Origin: Oscillospiraceae bacterium
Lineage (GTDB): Bacteria > Bacillota > Clostridia > Oscillospirales > CAG-272
Direction: 5' to 3'
Assembly: GCA_015064395.1 (NCBI GenBank)
Contig: SVSH01000005.1
Location: 34,925-98,924, forward strand
DNA length: 64,000 nucleotides
A program made the translations under genes and the position numbers. The notes under the pieces were generated by a model. That model saw nothing but the letters and a program-made list of their open reading frames with translations, was not told where the DNA came from and ran no database searches. Shown piece by piece: positions 35,390 through 43,571 of the stretch (within the stretch, counting starts at the first letter, position 1; each line of letters opens with the position of its first letter).

Positions 35390-36275
35390 AGATTTTGCGT
35401 TCTGTCCGACGGCTTTTCGAGAGCCGCCGGGGCTTTTTATTTTTGCAAGCCTCCTCCATCTTGGCAAAAGCCCTTGCTCTCTCCGCCTGCCGCTCGTGGT
35501 GGCTGAAGTTGAGGCACAGCACTAAAAGCGTTTATATGATCTCTCTTGTTCCGCTTTGCAGGGCAGCAAAGCAAGGGAGGTCCCGGAGGGAACGTCCGGG
35601 TTCCCTTTCTTTCGCCATTTCTTTGTGGAACGACAAAGAAATGGCATCTATGCCGGCACAGCGAACGCGTGCGGAGCACAGTGTGAGCGTCAAAAGGAGA
35701 CGTTGTTTGAAATTCAGCTTTCTCTCCTTCGTCCGCCGCACAACGCGCGGCGGGAGGTTTATGCTACTTCTTGGCATTCCCCAAGAAGTAGCCAAGAAGG
35801 GAACCAAGGGGCCTGAAGCCCCTTGGCACCCCGCAGTGCGCCACGGCAAAATGAATTTTGCCTGATCGTGGCGCAAAAGCACACATCTTCAACGCTTGCG
35901 TTTGCAAGTGAAAGAAACTTGCAAACACGGAAGGTACACGCGAGATGCGATAGTAAAAAGCTCTTGCCGCTGTTCTACGCACCTTGCGATAGCATAAATC
36001 TTACGCAAAAACGGAAAGCAAAAGCTCTTGCTCTCTCGGCCTGCCGCTCGTGGTGGCTAAAGTTGAGGCACAGCACAAAAAGTGTTTATTTGACCTCTCG
36101 TCTTTCTCTATGTAGAGCGGCAATGCCAGGGGGTTCCCAGGGGGAACGCCTGGGTTCCTTTTCTTTCGCCATTTCTTTGTGGAACGACAAAGAAATGGCA
36201 TCCATGCCGGCACAGCGAACGCGTGCGAAGCACAGTGTGAGCGTCAAAAGGAGAAGTAGTGTGAGGTTTAGCAAT
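35390..36275. repeat. Intergenic hairpin-mosaic block 10 (81-bp elements at 35488-35568 and 36042-36122)
   Basis: Two element copies in the same orientation are joined by hairpins GCCATTTCTTTG...CAAAGAAATGGC, CTACTTCTTGG...CCAAGAAGTAG (about 35764-35791) and GTGCGCCAC...GTGGCGC with AAAATGAATTTT inside (about 35836-35874). The first copy has a weakened right arm (GGGCAGCA). No gene is supported. The block ends about 100 bp before the BMC operon promoter. Confidence 0.8.
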
Positions 36276-36370
36276 CCCCCCACTTCCCCCGTTTCGTCAT
36301 TCTACCCCAAAATGCCAAAAAAATCCTCCAAATCTCGTCAACAATCTCACGACTTTTTTACAAAATACTC

Positions 36371-36399
36371 TTGCAAAAAAAACTTCCTTGTGATATAAT
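36371..36399 (+). promoter_or_regulatory. Sigma-A promoter of the BMC operon
   Basis: TTGCAA (36371-36376) and TATAAT (36394-36399) are 17 bp apart. It is the only strong promoter found before the acetate kinase gene and probably serves the whole 12-kb operon. Confidence 0.8.
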
Positions 36400-36413
36400 A
36401 TGCTATAAGTATG

Positions 36414-36443
36414 GGTATGTCTCGATTTCGCGTCGAGAATACC
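36414..36443 (+). promoter_or_regulatory. Leader hairpin of the BMC operon
   Basis: GGTAT-g-TCTCGA pairs with TCGAGA-ATACC around a TTTCGCG loop, within the first 40 nt of the predicted transcript and about 50 nt before acetate kinase. No T-tract follows, so it is not a terminator by itself. It could stabilise the 5' end or bind a regulator. Confidence 0.5.
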
Positions 36444-36495
36444 GTCTGTCAAAAAATCTGCACTGCATCCGGCAGCGCCTTCATGGAGGTAAGAA

Positions 36496-37692
36496 ATGAA
36501 AATTCTGGTTGTTAACGCCGGTAGCTCGTCCCTCAAATATCAGCTTTTCGATATGGACGATAACCGCGTCATCGCCAAGGGTAACTGCGAGAAGATCGGC
36601 ATTGGCGGCTTCGTTACCCACAAGCGTCCCGGCAAGGACGATTACAAGGCTGAGGTTGAGCTCAAGGATCACGACGATGCCATCGCACTCGTGCTCAAGC
36701 TGCTGACCGACGCCGAGCTGGGCGTGATCGCATCCGTCGACGAGATCGATGCCATCGGCCACCGCGTCGCACACGGCGGTAAGCTCAAGGAGTCCACCCT
36801 TGTCAGCGACGAAACGCTGAACTACCTGTATTCCATCGTGGGCATCAACCCCCTGCACGGCCCCCCTGCCATTAAGGGAATCGAGGCCTGCCGCAAGAGT
36901 TGCCCCGGTAAGCCTATGGTCTGCGTATTTGATACCGCATTCCACAGCACCATGGAGCCTGTTTCTTACATCTACCCGCTGCCTTACGAATATTACGAGA
37001 AGTTCCAGCTTCGTCGCTACGGCTTCCACGGCACCTCCCACCGCTACGTGGCAGGACGCGTCGCCGAGCTGTGCCAAAAGCCCCTGTCCGAGATGAAGGT
37101 CATCACCTGCCACCTGGGCAACGGCTCTTCCATCACCGCCATCAAGAACGGCAAGGTCGTCGATACCTCCATGGGCTTCACCCCCAACGAGGGTCTGCCT
37201 ATGGGTACCCGCTGCGGTAACATCGACCCCACCATCGTTCCTTACCTGATGAAGGAGCTGAACCTCACCCCCGCCGAGATGGACAACGTGCTCAATAAGA
37301 AGTCGGGTCTTCTGGGCGTTTCGGGCGTGTCGAGCGACTGCCGCGAGGTCAACGCCGCTGCCGACGCCGGCAACGAGCGCGCCAAGCTGGCCATCGACCT
37401 GCTCGTTCACGAGGCAAAGAAGATTATCGGCTCTTACGTCGCTGAAATGAACGGCGTCGACGCCATCGTCTTCACCGCCGGTATCGGTGAGAACGACCGT
37501 GGACTTCGCGAGGCCATCTGCGCCGATATGGATGCGCTGGGCATCGTCATGGACAACAAGGTCAACGCCGAGTGCCCCCGTGGCGAGGCATATGACTTGA
37601 CCGCTGAAGGCAGCCGCGCTCGCGTCTTCGTCATCCCCACCGATGAGGAGTACATGATCGCGCTGGATACGCTCAAGATCGCCGCACAATAA
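36496..37692 (+). CDS. ackA: Acetate kinase, first gene of the BMC operon
   Basis: This enzyme transfers phosphate from an acyl phosphate to ADP, making ATP. The 398-residue protein has VNAGSSSLKYQLF at the N-terminus, GHRVAHGG, RYGFHGTSHRYV, HLGNGSS, and the adenosine-binding FTAGIGEND. No encapsulation peptide is visible, so it probably works outside the shell on acyl phosphate released from PduL. As the first gene it ties BMC expression to ATP recovery. The natural substrate may be lactoyl, propionyl or acetyl phosphate; the class of kinase does not settle this. GGAGGTAAGA precedes the start. Confidence 0.95.
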   Translation: MKILVVNAGSSSLKYQLFDMDDNRVIAKGNCEKIGIGGFVTHKRPGKDDYKAEVELKDHDDAIALVLKLLTDAELGVIASVDEIDAIGHRVAHGGKLKESTLVSDETLNYLYSIVGINPLHGPPAIKGIEACRKSCPGKPMVCVFDTAFHSTMEPVSYIYPLPYEYYEKFQLRRYGFHGTSHRYVAGRVAELCQKPLSEMKVITCHLGNGSSITAIKNGKVVDTSMGFTPNEGLPMGTRCGNIDPTIVPYLMKELNLTPAEMDNVLNKKSGLLGVSGVSSDCREVNAAADAGNERAKLAIDLLVHEAKKIIGSYVAEMNGVDAIVFTAGIGENDRGLREAICADMDALGIVMDNKVNAECPRGEAYDLTAEGSRARVFVIPTDEEYMIALDTLKIAAQ

Positions 37693-37721
37693 TCAAAATC
37701 CAAGAATAGAGGTTTTACCCT

Positions 37722-38504
37722 ATGCCTAATCTGTTTGAGATTAAAAAGCAGATGGTCGAGGTCGGTAAGCTGATGTACCAGAAGGGACTGGTCATTGCCA
37801 AGCACGGCAACATTTCCTACAAGATCAGCGACAACGAGTTCATCTGCACCCCCGGGGGACTCTGCAAGGCGTTTCTGACGCCGGACAAGCTGGTGCGGGT
37901 TGACGCGATGGGAAATTCGCTTGAGCCCGGTAAAAAGCCCACGTCCGAGATCCGTATGCATATCGAGATCTACCGCCTGCGCCCCGAGATCAACTGCATC
38001 GTCCATGCCCAGCCGGCCGCCAGCACGGCGTTCGCCATTTCGGACATTGACGCCGCCAAGTTCGTTCTTCCCGGCGATAAGGAAGCCTACTTCGGCTACG
38101 TTCCCGCCGCGGCTTACGATAAAAAGAACCACGATGCCAATACGCTGGCACAGTATATGAGCGACAAGAAAAAGCAGGCCTACATCTTCCACGGCGACTC
38201 CTCGCTGTCGGTGGGTGACACGCTGTACAACGCCTTTGACGCCGTTGAGTCGCTTGAGCATTACTGCCGCGTCAGCATCCTTGCCCGCAGTGTCAACGCC
38301 CTGGAGAATTGTTCCTGCGATGACCTCAAGGCCGAGCTTGCCCGCCGCGAGTGCGGCACGCACGCCGCTTGCAAGACCTGCGGCAGATCGACCTGCAACG
38401 GCAGCTGCTCATCCTGCTCGAGCACCAAGCCCGCACCCGCCGCGGTGTCGGACGCCGAGGTGCAGGACGTCGTCCGTCGGGTGATGGCGGCTCTTGGCAA
38501 CTGA
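37722..38504 (+). CDS. Class II (FucA-like) aldolase with C-terminal encapsulation peptide
   Basis: The 260-residue protein has the class II aldolase/adducin fold: GLVIAKHGNISYKIS, TPGGLCKAFLTPDKLV, TSEIRMHIEIYRLRP. In fuculose-1-phosphate aldolase, zinc is held by three His and assisted by Glu73. Here the Glu (TSEIRMH), first His (IVHAQP) and third His (IFHGDS) are kept, but the second His is Gln. After the domain comes a cysteine-rich linker (CKTCGRSTCNGSCSSC) and a 20-residue amphipathic helix, VSDAEVQDVVRRVMAALGN. That helix looks like a BMC-targeting peptide. It is the likely signature enzyme, splitting a sugar 1-phosphate to DHAP plus an aldehyde; the substrate is inferred. Confidence 0.85.
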   Translation: MPNLFEIKKQMVEVGKLMYQKGLVIAKHGNISYKISDNEFICTPGGLCKAFLTPDKLVRVDAMGNSLEPGKKPTSEIRMHIEIYRLRPEINCIVHAQPAASTAFAISDIDAAKFVLPGDKEAYFGYVPAAAYDKKNHDANTLAQYMSDKKKQAYIFHGDSSLSVGDTLYNAFDAVESLEHYCRVSILARSVNALENCSCDDLKAELARRECGTHAACKTCGRSTCNGSCSSCSSTKPAPAAVSDAEVQDVVRRVMAALGN

Positions 38505-38545
38505 ACACGAAACGAACTGTAATTTTATAGAAGGAGCAAACATCA

Positions 38546-39997
38546 ATGGCAAACAACTGGACCGAAGCGCAGATCAACGAGATCGTTGCGTCTGTGCTGA
38601 AACAAATCAACGGTTCCGCTCCCGCCCTTGCCGCCTGGGATGCCACGTCTTACGGCGGACGTAAGTTCATCGGTATTTATGCTGACATGAACGACGCCAT
38701 CGCCGCGGCCAACGAAGGCTACAAGGCTGTGCGTGCCATGAGCGTGGCGGAGCGCGAAAAGCTCATCACCGTCATTCGTGAGATGACGCGTGAGGAGGCC
38801 GAGGTCATGGGCCTGTTGGGTGTGACCGAGACCAAGATGGGCCGCGCCGACCACAAGAAGGCAAAGCACATTCTGGTTGCGGACAAGACCCCCGGTACTG
38901 AGGATATCGAGCCCTCCGTGTGCACCGGTGACCACGGACTGACGCTGACCGAAATGGCACCCTTCGGTGTCGTCGGAAGCATCACTCCCTCCACCAACCC
39001 CTCCGAGACTGTTATCTGTAACAGCATCGGTATGATCGCGGCCGGCAACGGCGTGGTGTTCAACCCCCACCCCAATGCGATCGCAACCTCCAACTACGCA
39101 GTTGACCTGATCAACCGCGCTTCGGCCAAGGTTGGCGGTCCGAAGGTACTCGTTGCCTCGGTCGTTAAGCCCACGCTGGAGACGGCTCAGATTATGTACA
39201 AATCTCCCCTGATCCGCCTGCTCGTCTGCACGGGCGGTCCCGGCGTCGTCAAGGCAGTTCTTTCCTCGGGTAAGAAGGCCATCGGCGCGGGCGCGGGAAA
39301 TCCTCCCGTTATCGTGGACGATACCGCAGACATCGCAAAGGCGGCCAAGGACATCATCGACGGCTGTACCTTTGACAACAACCTGCCTTGTATTGCCGAA
39401 AAGGAGGTCTTCGTCTTCGATAACGTCGCAGACGAGCTGATCGCCGGCATGATGAAGAACGGCTGCTACAAGCTCACGCTTGCACAGGCAAACGAGCTGG
39501 CCAAGATCGTACTCAACGAGGTCAAGAATGACAAGGGTCAGGTCAAGCACGTGGTCAACCGTGACTGCGTCGGCCGCGACGCCAAGGTCATTCTGGCGAA
39601 GATGGGAATCAACGTGGGCAGCGACATTCGTTGCATCATTGCCGAGGTTCCCTTTGAGCACCTGTTCGTTCAGGAGGAGCTGATGATGCCGATCCTTGGT
39701 ATCGTGCGCGTCAAGAACATTGACGAGGCGATCGACCTGGCTTGCAAGGCCGAGCACGGCAACCGTCACACCGCGCACATGCACTCCAAGAACATCGACA
39801 ACCTCTCCCGCTTTGCCAAGGCGGTCGAGACCACCATTTTCGTCAAGAACGCACCCTCCTATGCCGGTATCGGCTACGGTGCCGAGGGTCACACGACCTT
39901 CACCATCGCAGGTCCTACGGGCGAGGGCATCACCAGCGCGCGCAGCTTTACCCGCCGCCGCCGTTGCGTCATGGTGGACAAATTCCACATTATCTAA
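38546..39997 (+). CDS. pduP: CoA-acylating aldehyde dehydrogenase with N-terminal encapsulation peptide
   Basis: The 483-residue PduP/EutE-type enzyme oxidises an aldehyde to acyl-CoA with NAD inside the compartment. The tag WTEAQINEIVASVLKQING at residues 4-22 is an amphipathic helix like the other tags in this operon, followed by an alanine-proline linker. Catalytic features are TPSTNPSETVICN, CTGGPGVVKAVLSSGKKA, the GAGAGNPPVIVDDTAD loop and the active-site Cys in FDNNLPCIAEKEV. The product acyl-CoA would feed PduL. The end GYGAEGHTTFTIAGPTGEG is typical. GAAGGAGCAAAC precedes the start. Confidence 0.93.
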   Translation: MANNWTEAQINEIVASVLKQINGSAPALAAWDATSYGGRKFIGIYADMNDAIAAANEGYKAVRAMSVAEREKLITVIREMTREEAEVMGLLGVTETKMGRADHKKAKHILVADKTPGTEDIEPSVCTGDHGLTLTEMAPFGVVGSITPSTNPSETVICNSIGMIAAGNGVVFNPHPNAIATSNYAVDLINRASAKVGGPKVLVASVVKPTLETAQIMYKSPLIRLLVCTGGPGVVKAVLSSGKKAIGAGAGNPPVIVDDTADIAKAAKDIIDGCTFDNNLPCIAEKEVFVFDNVADELIAGMMKNGCYKLTLAQANELAKIVLNEVKNDKGQVKHVVNRDCVGRDAKVILAKMGINVGSDIRCIIAEVPFEHLFVQEELMMPILGIVRVKNIDEAIDLACKAEHGNRHTAHMHSKNIDNLSRFAKAVETTIFVKNAPSYAGIGYGAEGHTTFTIAGPTGEGITSARSFTRRRRCVMVDKFHII

Positions 39998-40063
39998 TTA
40001 ATGTAGGAAGACGACACGTATATCAAAAATTGAAGATATAAAGCCACGAAAGGAAAGAGAATT

Positions 40064-41263
40064 ATGGAATTGACCGCTTCTCAGATTGAGAGCATCGTCC
40101 GTCAGGTCCTGGCCGGCGCTAACGTCGCTCCCGCCGCTTCGGGTGCACCCGCAAACGGCAAAGCCAAGGTCGCTGTACTGACCGCTCCCAGAAAAATCGA
40201 AATTCAGGAAGTCGACATTCCCGAGCTCGGAGACGATGACATTCTGGTCAAGGTCGAGGGCGCGGGTGTCTGCGGAACTGACGTGCACGAGTGGAAGGGT
40301 GACCCCTTCGGCATGTGCCCCGTTATCCTCGGCCACGAGGGTACCGGTGAGGTCATTGCACTGGGTAAGAACGTCAAGTGCGACACCGCCGGCAAGCCCC
40401 TGAAGGTCGGTGACAAGATCGTTACCTCGGTAATCTCCTGCGGCGAATGCCACGTTTGCCGTATGCATCCCGGTAACACCAACCTGTGCGACAAGCAGGG
40501 TATCTTCGGTCTGATGCCGCAGAATAAGGAGAACCCCCTCAACGGCTGGTTCGCCACCCACCTACTCATCCGCGCAAAGGGTGCTACATATTTCCAGGTC
40601 AACGGCCTGGACGTCAAGCAGAGAATGATCCTGGAGGCCGCTTGCGTCTGCGTACACGCAGTTGCTCGCGCACAGTCCACCGGTCTTCTCAACTTCAACG
40701 CCAAGGTCCTGGTGCTGGGCACCGGTCCTATCGGCCTTCTGATGTGCTCGGTATTGCGCGCTGCAGGTATCAACCACATCGTTGCCATTGACGGCTCTGA
40801 AAAGAGACTGGAAATGGCTAAGAAGCTGGGCGTGAAGACCACCATCAACTTCAAGGAGGTTCCTGATGCGGCTGCCCGTGTTCAGATCATCAAGGACATC
40901 TCCGACGGTCAGGGCGTAGACTTCGCCTTCCAGTGCACGGGCGCTCCTGCGGCTGCCGCTTCTATCTACGACTACATCCGTCGCGGCGGCGGCTTGTGCG
41001 AGGTTGGTTTCTTCGTCAACAACGGCGAATATTCCATCAACCCCCACTTTGCTATGTGTAACAAGGAGATCACCATCGTTGGTTCTTGGGACTATACCGC
41101 AGAGGATTATCCCACGACGGTAGCGTTCCTGCGTCAGGCGAAGGAGATGAACATCCCGATCGAGGATCTGATCACCCACGCCTTCCCGCTGGAAAAGCTC
41201 AACGAGGCCATGGAGGTCAACGTATCTCAGGCGGGCATTAAGATCTGCTATATCGCAGACTGA
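40064..41263 (+). CDS. Zinc-dependent (MDR) alcohol dehydrogenase with N-terminal encapsulation peptide
   Basis: The 399-residue protein is a medium-chain dehydrogenase, not the iron-type PduQ usual in PDU compartments. The catalytic zinc region is GAGVCGTDVHEWKGD with GHEGTGEV; the structural zinc lobe is CGECHVCRMHPGNTNLC. The NAD-binding part is LGTGPIGLLMCSVLRAAG, and Asp in VAIDGSEKR suggests NAD over NADP. Residues 2-17 (ELTASQIESIVRQVLA) form a targeting-type helix with a proline-alanine linker. It would reduce the aldehyde to alcohol and regenerate NAD for the aldehyde dehydrogenase. Confidence 0.9.
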   Translation: MELTASQIESIVRQVLAGANVAPAASGAPANGKAKVAVLTAPRKIEIQEVDIPELGDDDILVKVEGAGVCGTDVHEWKGDPFGMCPVILGHEGTGEVIALGKNVKCDTAGKPLKVGDKIVTSVISCGECHVCRMHPGNTNLCDKQGIFGLMPQNKENPLNGWFATHLLIRAKGATYFQVNGLDVKQRMILEAACVCVHAVARAQSTGLLNFNAKVLVLGTGPIGLLMCSVLRAAGINHIVAIDGSEKRLEMAKKLGVKTTINFKEVPDAAARVQIIKDISDGQGVDFAFQCTGAPAAAASIYDYIRRGGGLCEVGFFVNNGEYSINPHFAMCNKEITIVGSWDYTAEDYPTTVAFLRQAKEMNIPIEDLITHAFPLEKLNEAMEVNVSQAGIKICYIAD

Positions 41264-41280
41264 TCCCCGGGAGGTAGGTT

Positions 41281-41598
41281 ATGGCTCTTGGAATGATCGA
41301 ATGCTACGGCTTTGTCACCTCCGTCGTGGTCGCCGATAAGGGACTGAAGACGGCGGACGTCGAGCTGGTTGCCATCGATAAAAACAAGCCTGCCAACGCG
41401 GACAAATGTGAGGTTCCGCTGGTGATGGTCGTCAAGTTCGAGGGCAACGTCGCCGCTGTGGAAATGGCGGTCGAGGCCGGCAAGAACGAAGCCGAAAAGC
41501 GCGGTATGTTCATCGCATCCCGCATCATCCCGCGCCAGGATGAGCAGATCGAATGGTTCGCTCGCCTGAATGCTCTGGGAAAGAGCTCAACGATCTGA
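41281..41598 (+). CDS. BMC-H shell protein (divergent, 105 residues)
   Basis: This is one BMC domain. It starts MALGMIECYGFVTSVVVADKG and continues KTADVELVAIDKNKP, VPLVMVVKFEGNVAAVEMAVEAG and FIASRIIPRQDEQ. The usual LE/VETRG opening is replaced by IECYGF, and the pore-side loop is longer and charged (DKNKPANADKCE). It is probably a minor hexamer component with a distinct pore. It starts 17 bp after the alcohol dehydrogenase with GGGAGGTAGGTT as ribosome binding site. Confidence 0.9.
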   Translation: MALGMIECYGFVTSVVVADKGLKTADVELVAIDKNKPANADKCEVPLVMVVKFEGNVAAVEMAVEAGKNEAEKRGMFIASRIIPRQDEQIEWFARLNALGKSSTI

Positions 41599-41614
41599 GC
41601 TCGGGGCACGCCCC
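41583..41614 (+). other. Hairpins at the end of the first shell gene
   Basis: GAGCTCA (41583-41589) pairs with TGAGCTC (41596-41602) over the stop codon, followed by GGGGCACGCCCC (41603-41614). An A-rich, unstructured stretch then leads to the next ribosome binding site. They may mark an mRNA processing or stabilising point. Confidence 0.4.
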
Positions 41615-41679
41615 AAACAAACGTAGGAATTAAAAAAAATAAAAAATAAAAACAAACAAAAGAAAAGGAGATTACTCTC

Positions 41680-41955
41680 ATGTTGGAAGCTCTTGGTATG
41701 GTTGAAACCCGCGGTCTGGTTGCCGCAATCGAAGCTGCAGATGCTATGTGCAAGGCTGCAAACGTTGTTCTGATCGGCTCTGAGAAGATCGGTTCAGGCC
41801 TCGTTAGCGTCATGGTTCGTGGCGACGTCGGTGCTGTTAAGGCTGCTGTTGAGGCAGGCGGCGCTGCTGCTGCAAACCTGGGCGAGGTTGTTGCTACCCA
41901 CGTCATCCCCAGACCCCACGGCGACGTAGAGAAGGTTCTGCCCTCCATTAAATAA
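41680..41955 (+). CDS. BMC-H shell protein, canonical, copy 1
   Basis: The 91-residue hexamer-forming shell protein starts [20 protein letters not shown] and has [38 protein letters not shown] and [16 protein letters not shown]. The KIGSG loop is the standard pore. It is almost identical to the gene at 42373-42642, differing at the two ends only. Codons are biased to GCT, GTT and GGT, as expected for an abundant facet protein. An A-rich leader and AAAAGGAG precede it. Confidence 0.96.
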   Translation: MLEALGMVETRGLVAAIEAADAMCKAANVVLIGSEKIGSGLVSVMVRGDVGAVKAAVEAGGAAAANLGEVVATHVIPRPHGDVEKVLPSIK

Positions 41956-41977
41956 GTCTTAACGGTTGGTGAGACTT

Positions 41978-42262
41978 ATGGAGGATAAGGCAATCGCTCT
42001 ACTTGAGGTGCAGGCTCTTGTAGCTGCAATTACCGGTCTTGATGCGATGCTCAAGGCGGCGAACGTACAGTTCATCTGTGCGGAGAAGCGCCTGGGCGGC
42101 AAGCTGGTAACGGTTGTTGTGGAAGGCTCCGTCTCGGCGGTTACAGCGGCTCTGGAAGCCGGAGTCGCTGCCGCTGCCGAAATTGGCGTAGTCAAGCTGC
42201 ACGAGGTTATCCCGCGCCCCCATCCCGGCATTCTGCGTTTCTTGAAAAAGAATAAGGCATAA
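41978..42262 (+). CDS. BMC-H shell protein (PduA/PduJ-type, distinct sequence)
   Basis: The 94-residue shell protein starts [20 protein letters not shown], with [19 protein letters not shown] (pore loop RLGGK), [19 protein letters not shown] and [16 protein letters not shown]. The start at 41978 follows GGTGAGACTT; a TTG twelve bases upstream is possible. It lies between the two near-identical BMC-H copies and probably mixes with them in facets, giving a more basic pore. Confidence 0.92.
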   Translation: MEDKAIALLEVQALVAAITGLDAMLKAANVQFICAEKRLGGKLVTVVVEGSVSAVTAALEAGVAAAAEIGVVKLHEVIPRPHPGILRFLKKNKA

Positions 42263-42372
42263 GACGGGACACGCGCCCTATGGCGCACGGCCGCACAGCG
42301 GCCCGTCACGCAAGACGTGACAAACAAAATTCGTATTCCAAAAAAATACATAAATTTATGGAGGAATTTCTA

Positions 42373-42642
42373 ATGGAAGCTCTTGGTATGGTTGAAACCC
42401 GCGGTCTGGTTGCCGCAATCGAAGCTGCAGATGCTATGTGCAAGGCTGCAAACGTTGTCCTGATCGGTTCTGAGAAGATCGGTTCTGGTCTGGTCAGCGT
42501 CATGGTTCGTGGCGACGTCGGTGCTGTTAAGGCTGCCGTTGAGGCAGGCGGCGCTGCTGCTGCAAACCTGGGTGAGGTTGTTGCTACCCACGTTATCCCC
42601 AGACCTCACGGCGACGTTGAGAAGGTTCTGCCTAAGATCTAA
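42373..42642 (+). CDS. BMC-H shell protein, canonical, copy 2
   Basis: The 89-residue protein is identical to copy 1 from [10 protein letters not shown] through VEKVLP. It differs only in lacking the Leu after Met and in ending KI instead of SIK. Most nucleotide differences are synonymous third-position changes, indicating recent duplication or gene conversion plus selection on protein sequence. GGAGGAATTTCTA gives the start; an upstream frame is not needed. Confidence 0.95.
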   Translation: MEALGMVETRGLVAAIEAADAMCKAANVVLIGSEKIGSGLVSVMVRGDVGAVKAAVEAGGAAAANLGEVVATHVIPRPHGDVEKVLPKI

Positions 42643-42664
42643 TCTGTCGACGAGGTGCTACGTC

Positions 42665-42697
42665 GGCGCGTGTGCAAGTAAGCCTTGCACACGCGCC
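42665..42697 (+). other. Strong mRNA hairpin between shell and PduL genes
   Basis: A perfect 14-bp stem GGCGCGTGTGCAAG with loop TAAGC is placed 22 bp after the BMC-H copy 2 stop. There is no T-tract. In a 223-bp gap inside an operon this may protect the 3' end of the abundant shell mRNA or reduce read-through into pduL. Confidence 0.5.
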
Positions 42698-42865
42698 CGC
42701 CGCGGCGAATCACATAGGCGATGCGGTTTTTCGCCCGACAGAGCCGCGCTGTCGTGACTTTTGATCGTTTTGTCCCACAGGGACCTGAATTTGCAAACAC
42801 TTCCGAATGATCGGATCAATATATTTTGTTACATATTATCATTACATAGAAACGAGGCATGAATT

Positions 42866-43555
42866 ATGGATTACAATGCAGCTGCCGTTGCCGAAATGGT
42901 AAAGAGAGTGCTGGCTGATCTGGAAAAGAACGGTGCCGGCGTGTCCGCCGCCCCCAAGGCGCCCGCCGCTCCTACCTGCGAGGGTGATATTCCCGTTGGT
43001 ATCTCCAACCGTCACATCCACCTCTCGAAGGAGGATCTGGAGACGCTGTTTGGTGCGGGTTACGAATTGACTCCCCTGAAGGATCTGTCCCAGCCGGGTC
43101 AGTATGCCTGCAAGGAGACCTTGACCATCCTCGGTCCGTCCATGCGTGCCATCGAGGGCGTTCGCGTGCTTGGCCCACTCCGCAAGGAATCGCAGGTCGA
43201 GATCTCGCGCACCGACTCCTTTACGCTCAAGGTAAAGCCCCCTGTGCGTGAGTCGGGATCGCTGGAGGGATCGGCTCCCATTATTATCGTTGGTCCGAAG
43301 GGTATCGTTTCGCTCAATAAGGGCTGTATTATTGCCAACCGTCATATCCATATGCACACCGACGACGCTGCTCGCTTTGGCGTGGCGGACGGTGACTACG
43401 TCGATATCGACGTCTCTTGCGGCTCTCGCCGCACTCGCTGGTTTGACGTACAGGTCCGCGTCAGCCCCAAATTCGCGCTGGAAATGCACGTAGATACCGA
43501 CGACGCCAATGCGGTCGGCATCGGAAACGGCGCTCGCGTCAAGCTGCTCAAATAA
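42866..43555 (+). CDS. pduL: Phosphate propanoyltransferase PduL with N-terminal encapsulation peptide
   Basis: PduL converts acyl-CoA and phosphate to acyl phosphate and CoA, recycling CoA inside the compartment. The 229-residue protein has the duplicated beta-barrel with both zinc-binding motifs, VGISNRHIHLSKEDLETLFG and IIANRHIHMHTDDAARFG. It also has LRKESQVEISRTDSFTL and a late SPKFALEMHVDTDDANA. Residues 5-20 (AAAVAEMVKRVLADLE) with an AAPKAPAAP linker form the targeting tag. It is followed after 16 bp by the BMC-P gene. Confidence 0.95.
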   Translation: MDYNAAAVAEMVKRVLADLEKNGAGVSAAPKAPAAPTCEGDIPVGISNRHIHLSKEDLETLFGAGYELTPLKDLSQPGQYACKETLTILGPSMRAIEGVRVLGPLRKESQVEISRTDSFTLKVKPPVRESGSLEGSAPIIIVGPKGIVSLNKGCIIANRHIHMHTDDAARFGVADGDYVDIDVSCGSRRTRWFDVQVRVSPKFALEMHVDTDDANAVGIGNGARVKLLK

Positions 43556-43571
43556 TCGACGGAGGGTACAT

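Noticed and set aside
36481..41179. Long antisense frames over acetate kinase, aldehyde dehydrogenase and alcohol dehydrogenase genes
   Set aside because: They are shadows of highly biased coding sequence; the sense frames carry complete catalytic motifs and ribosome binding sites.
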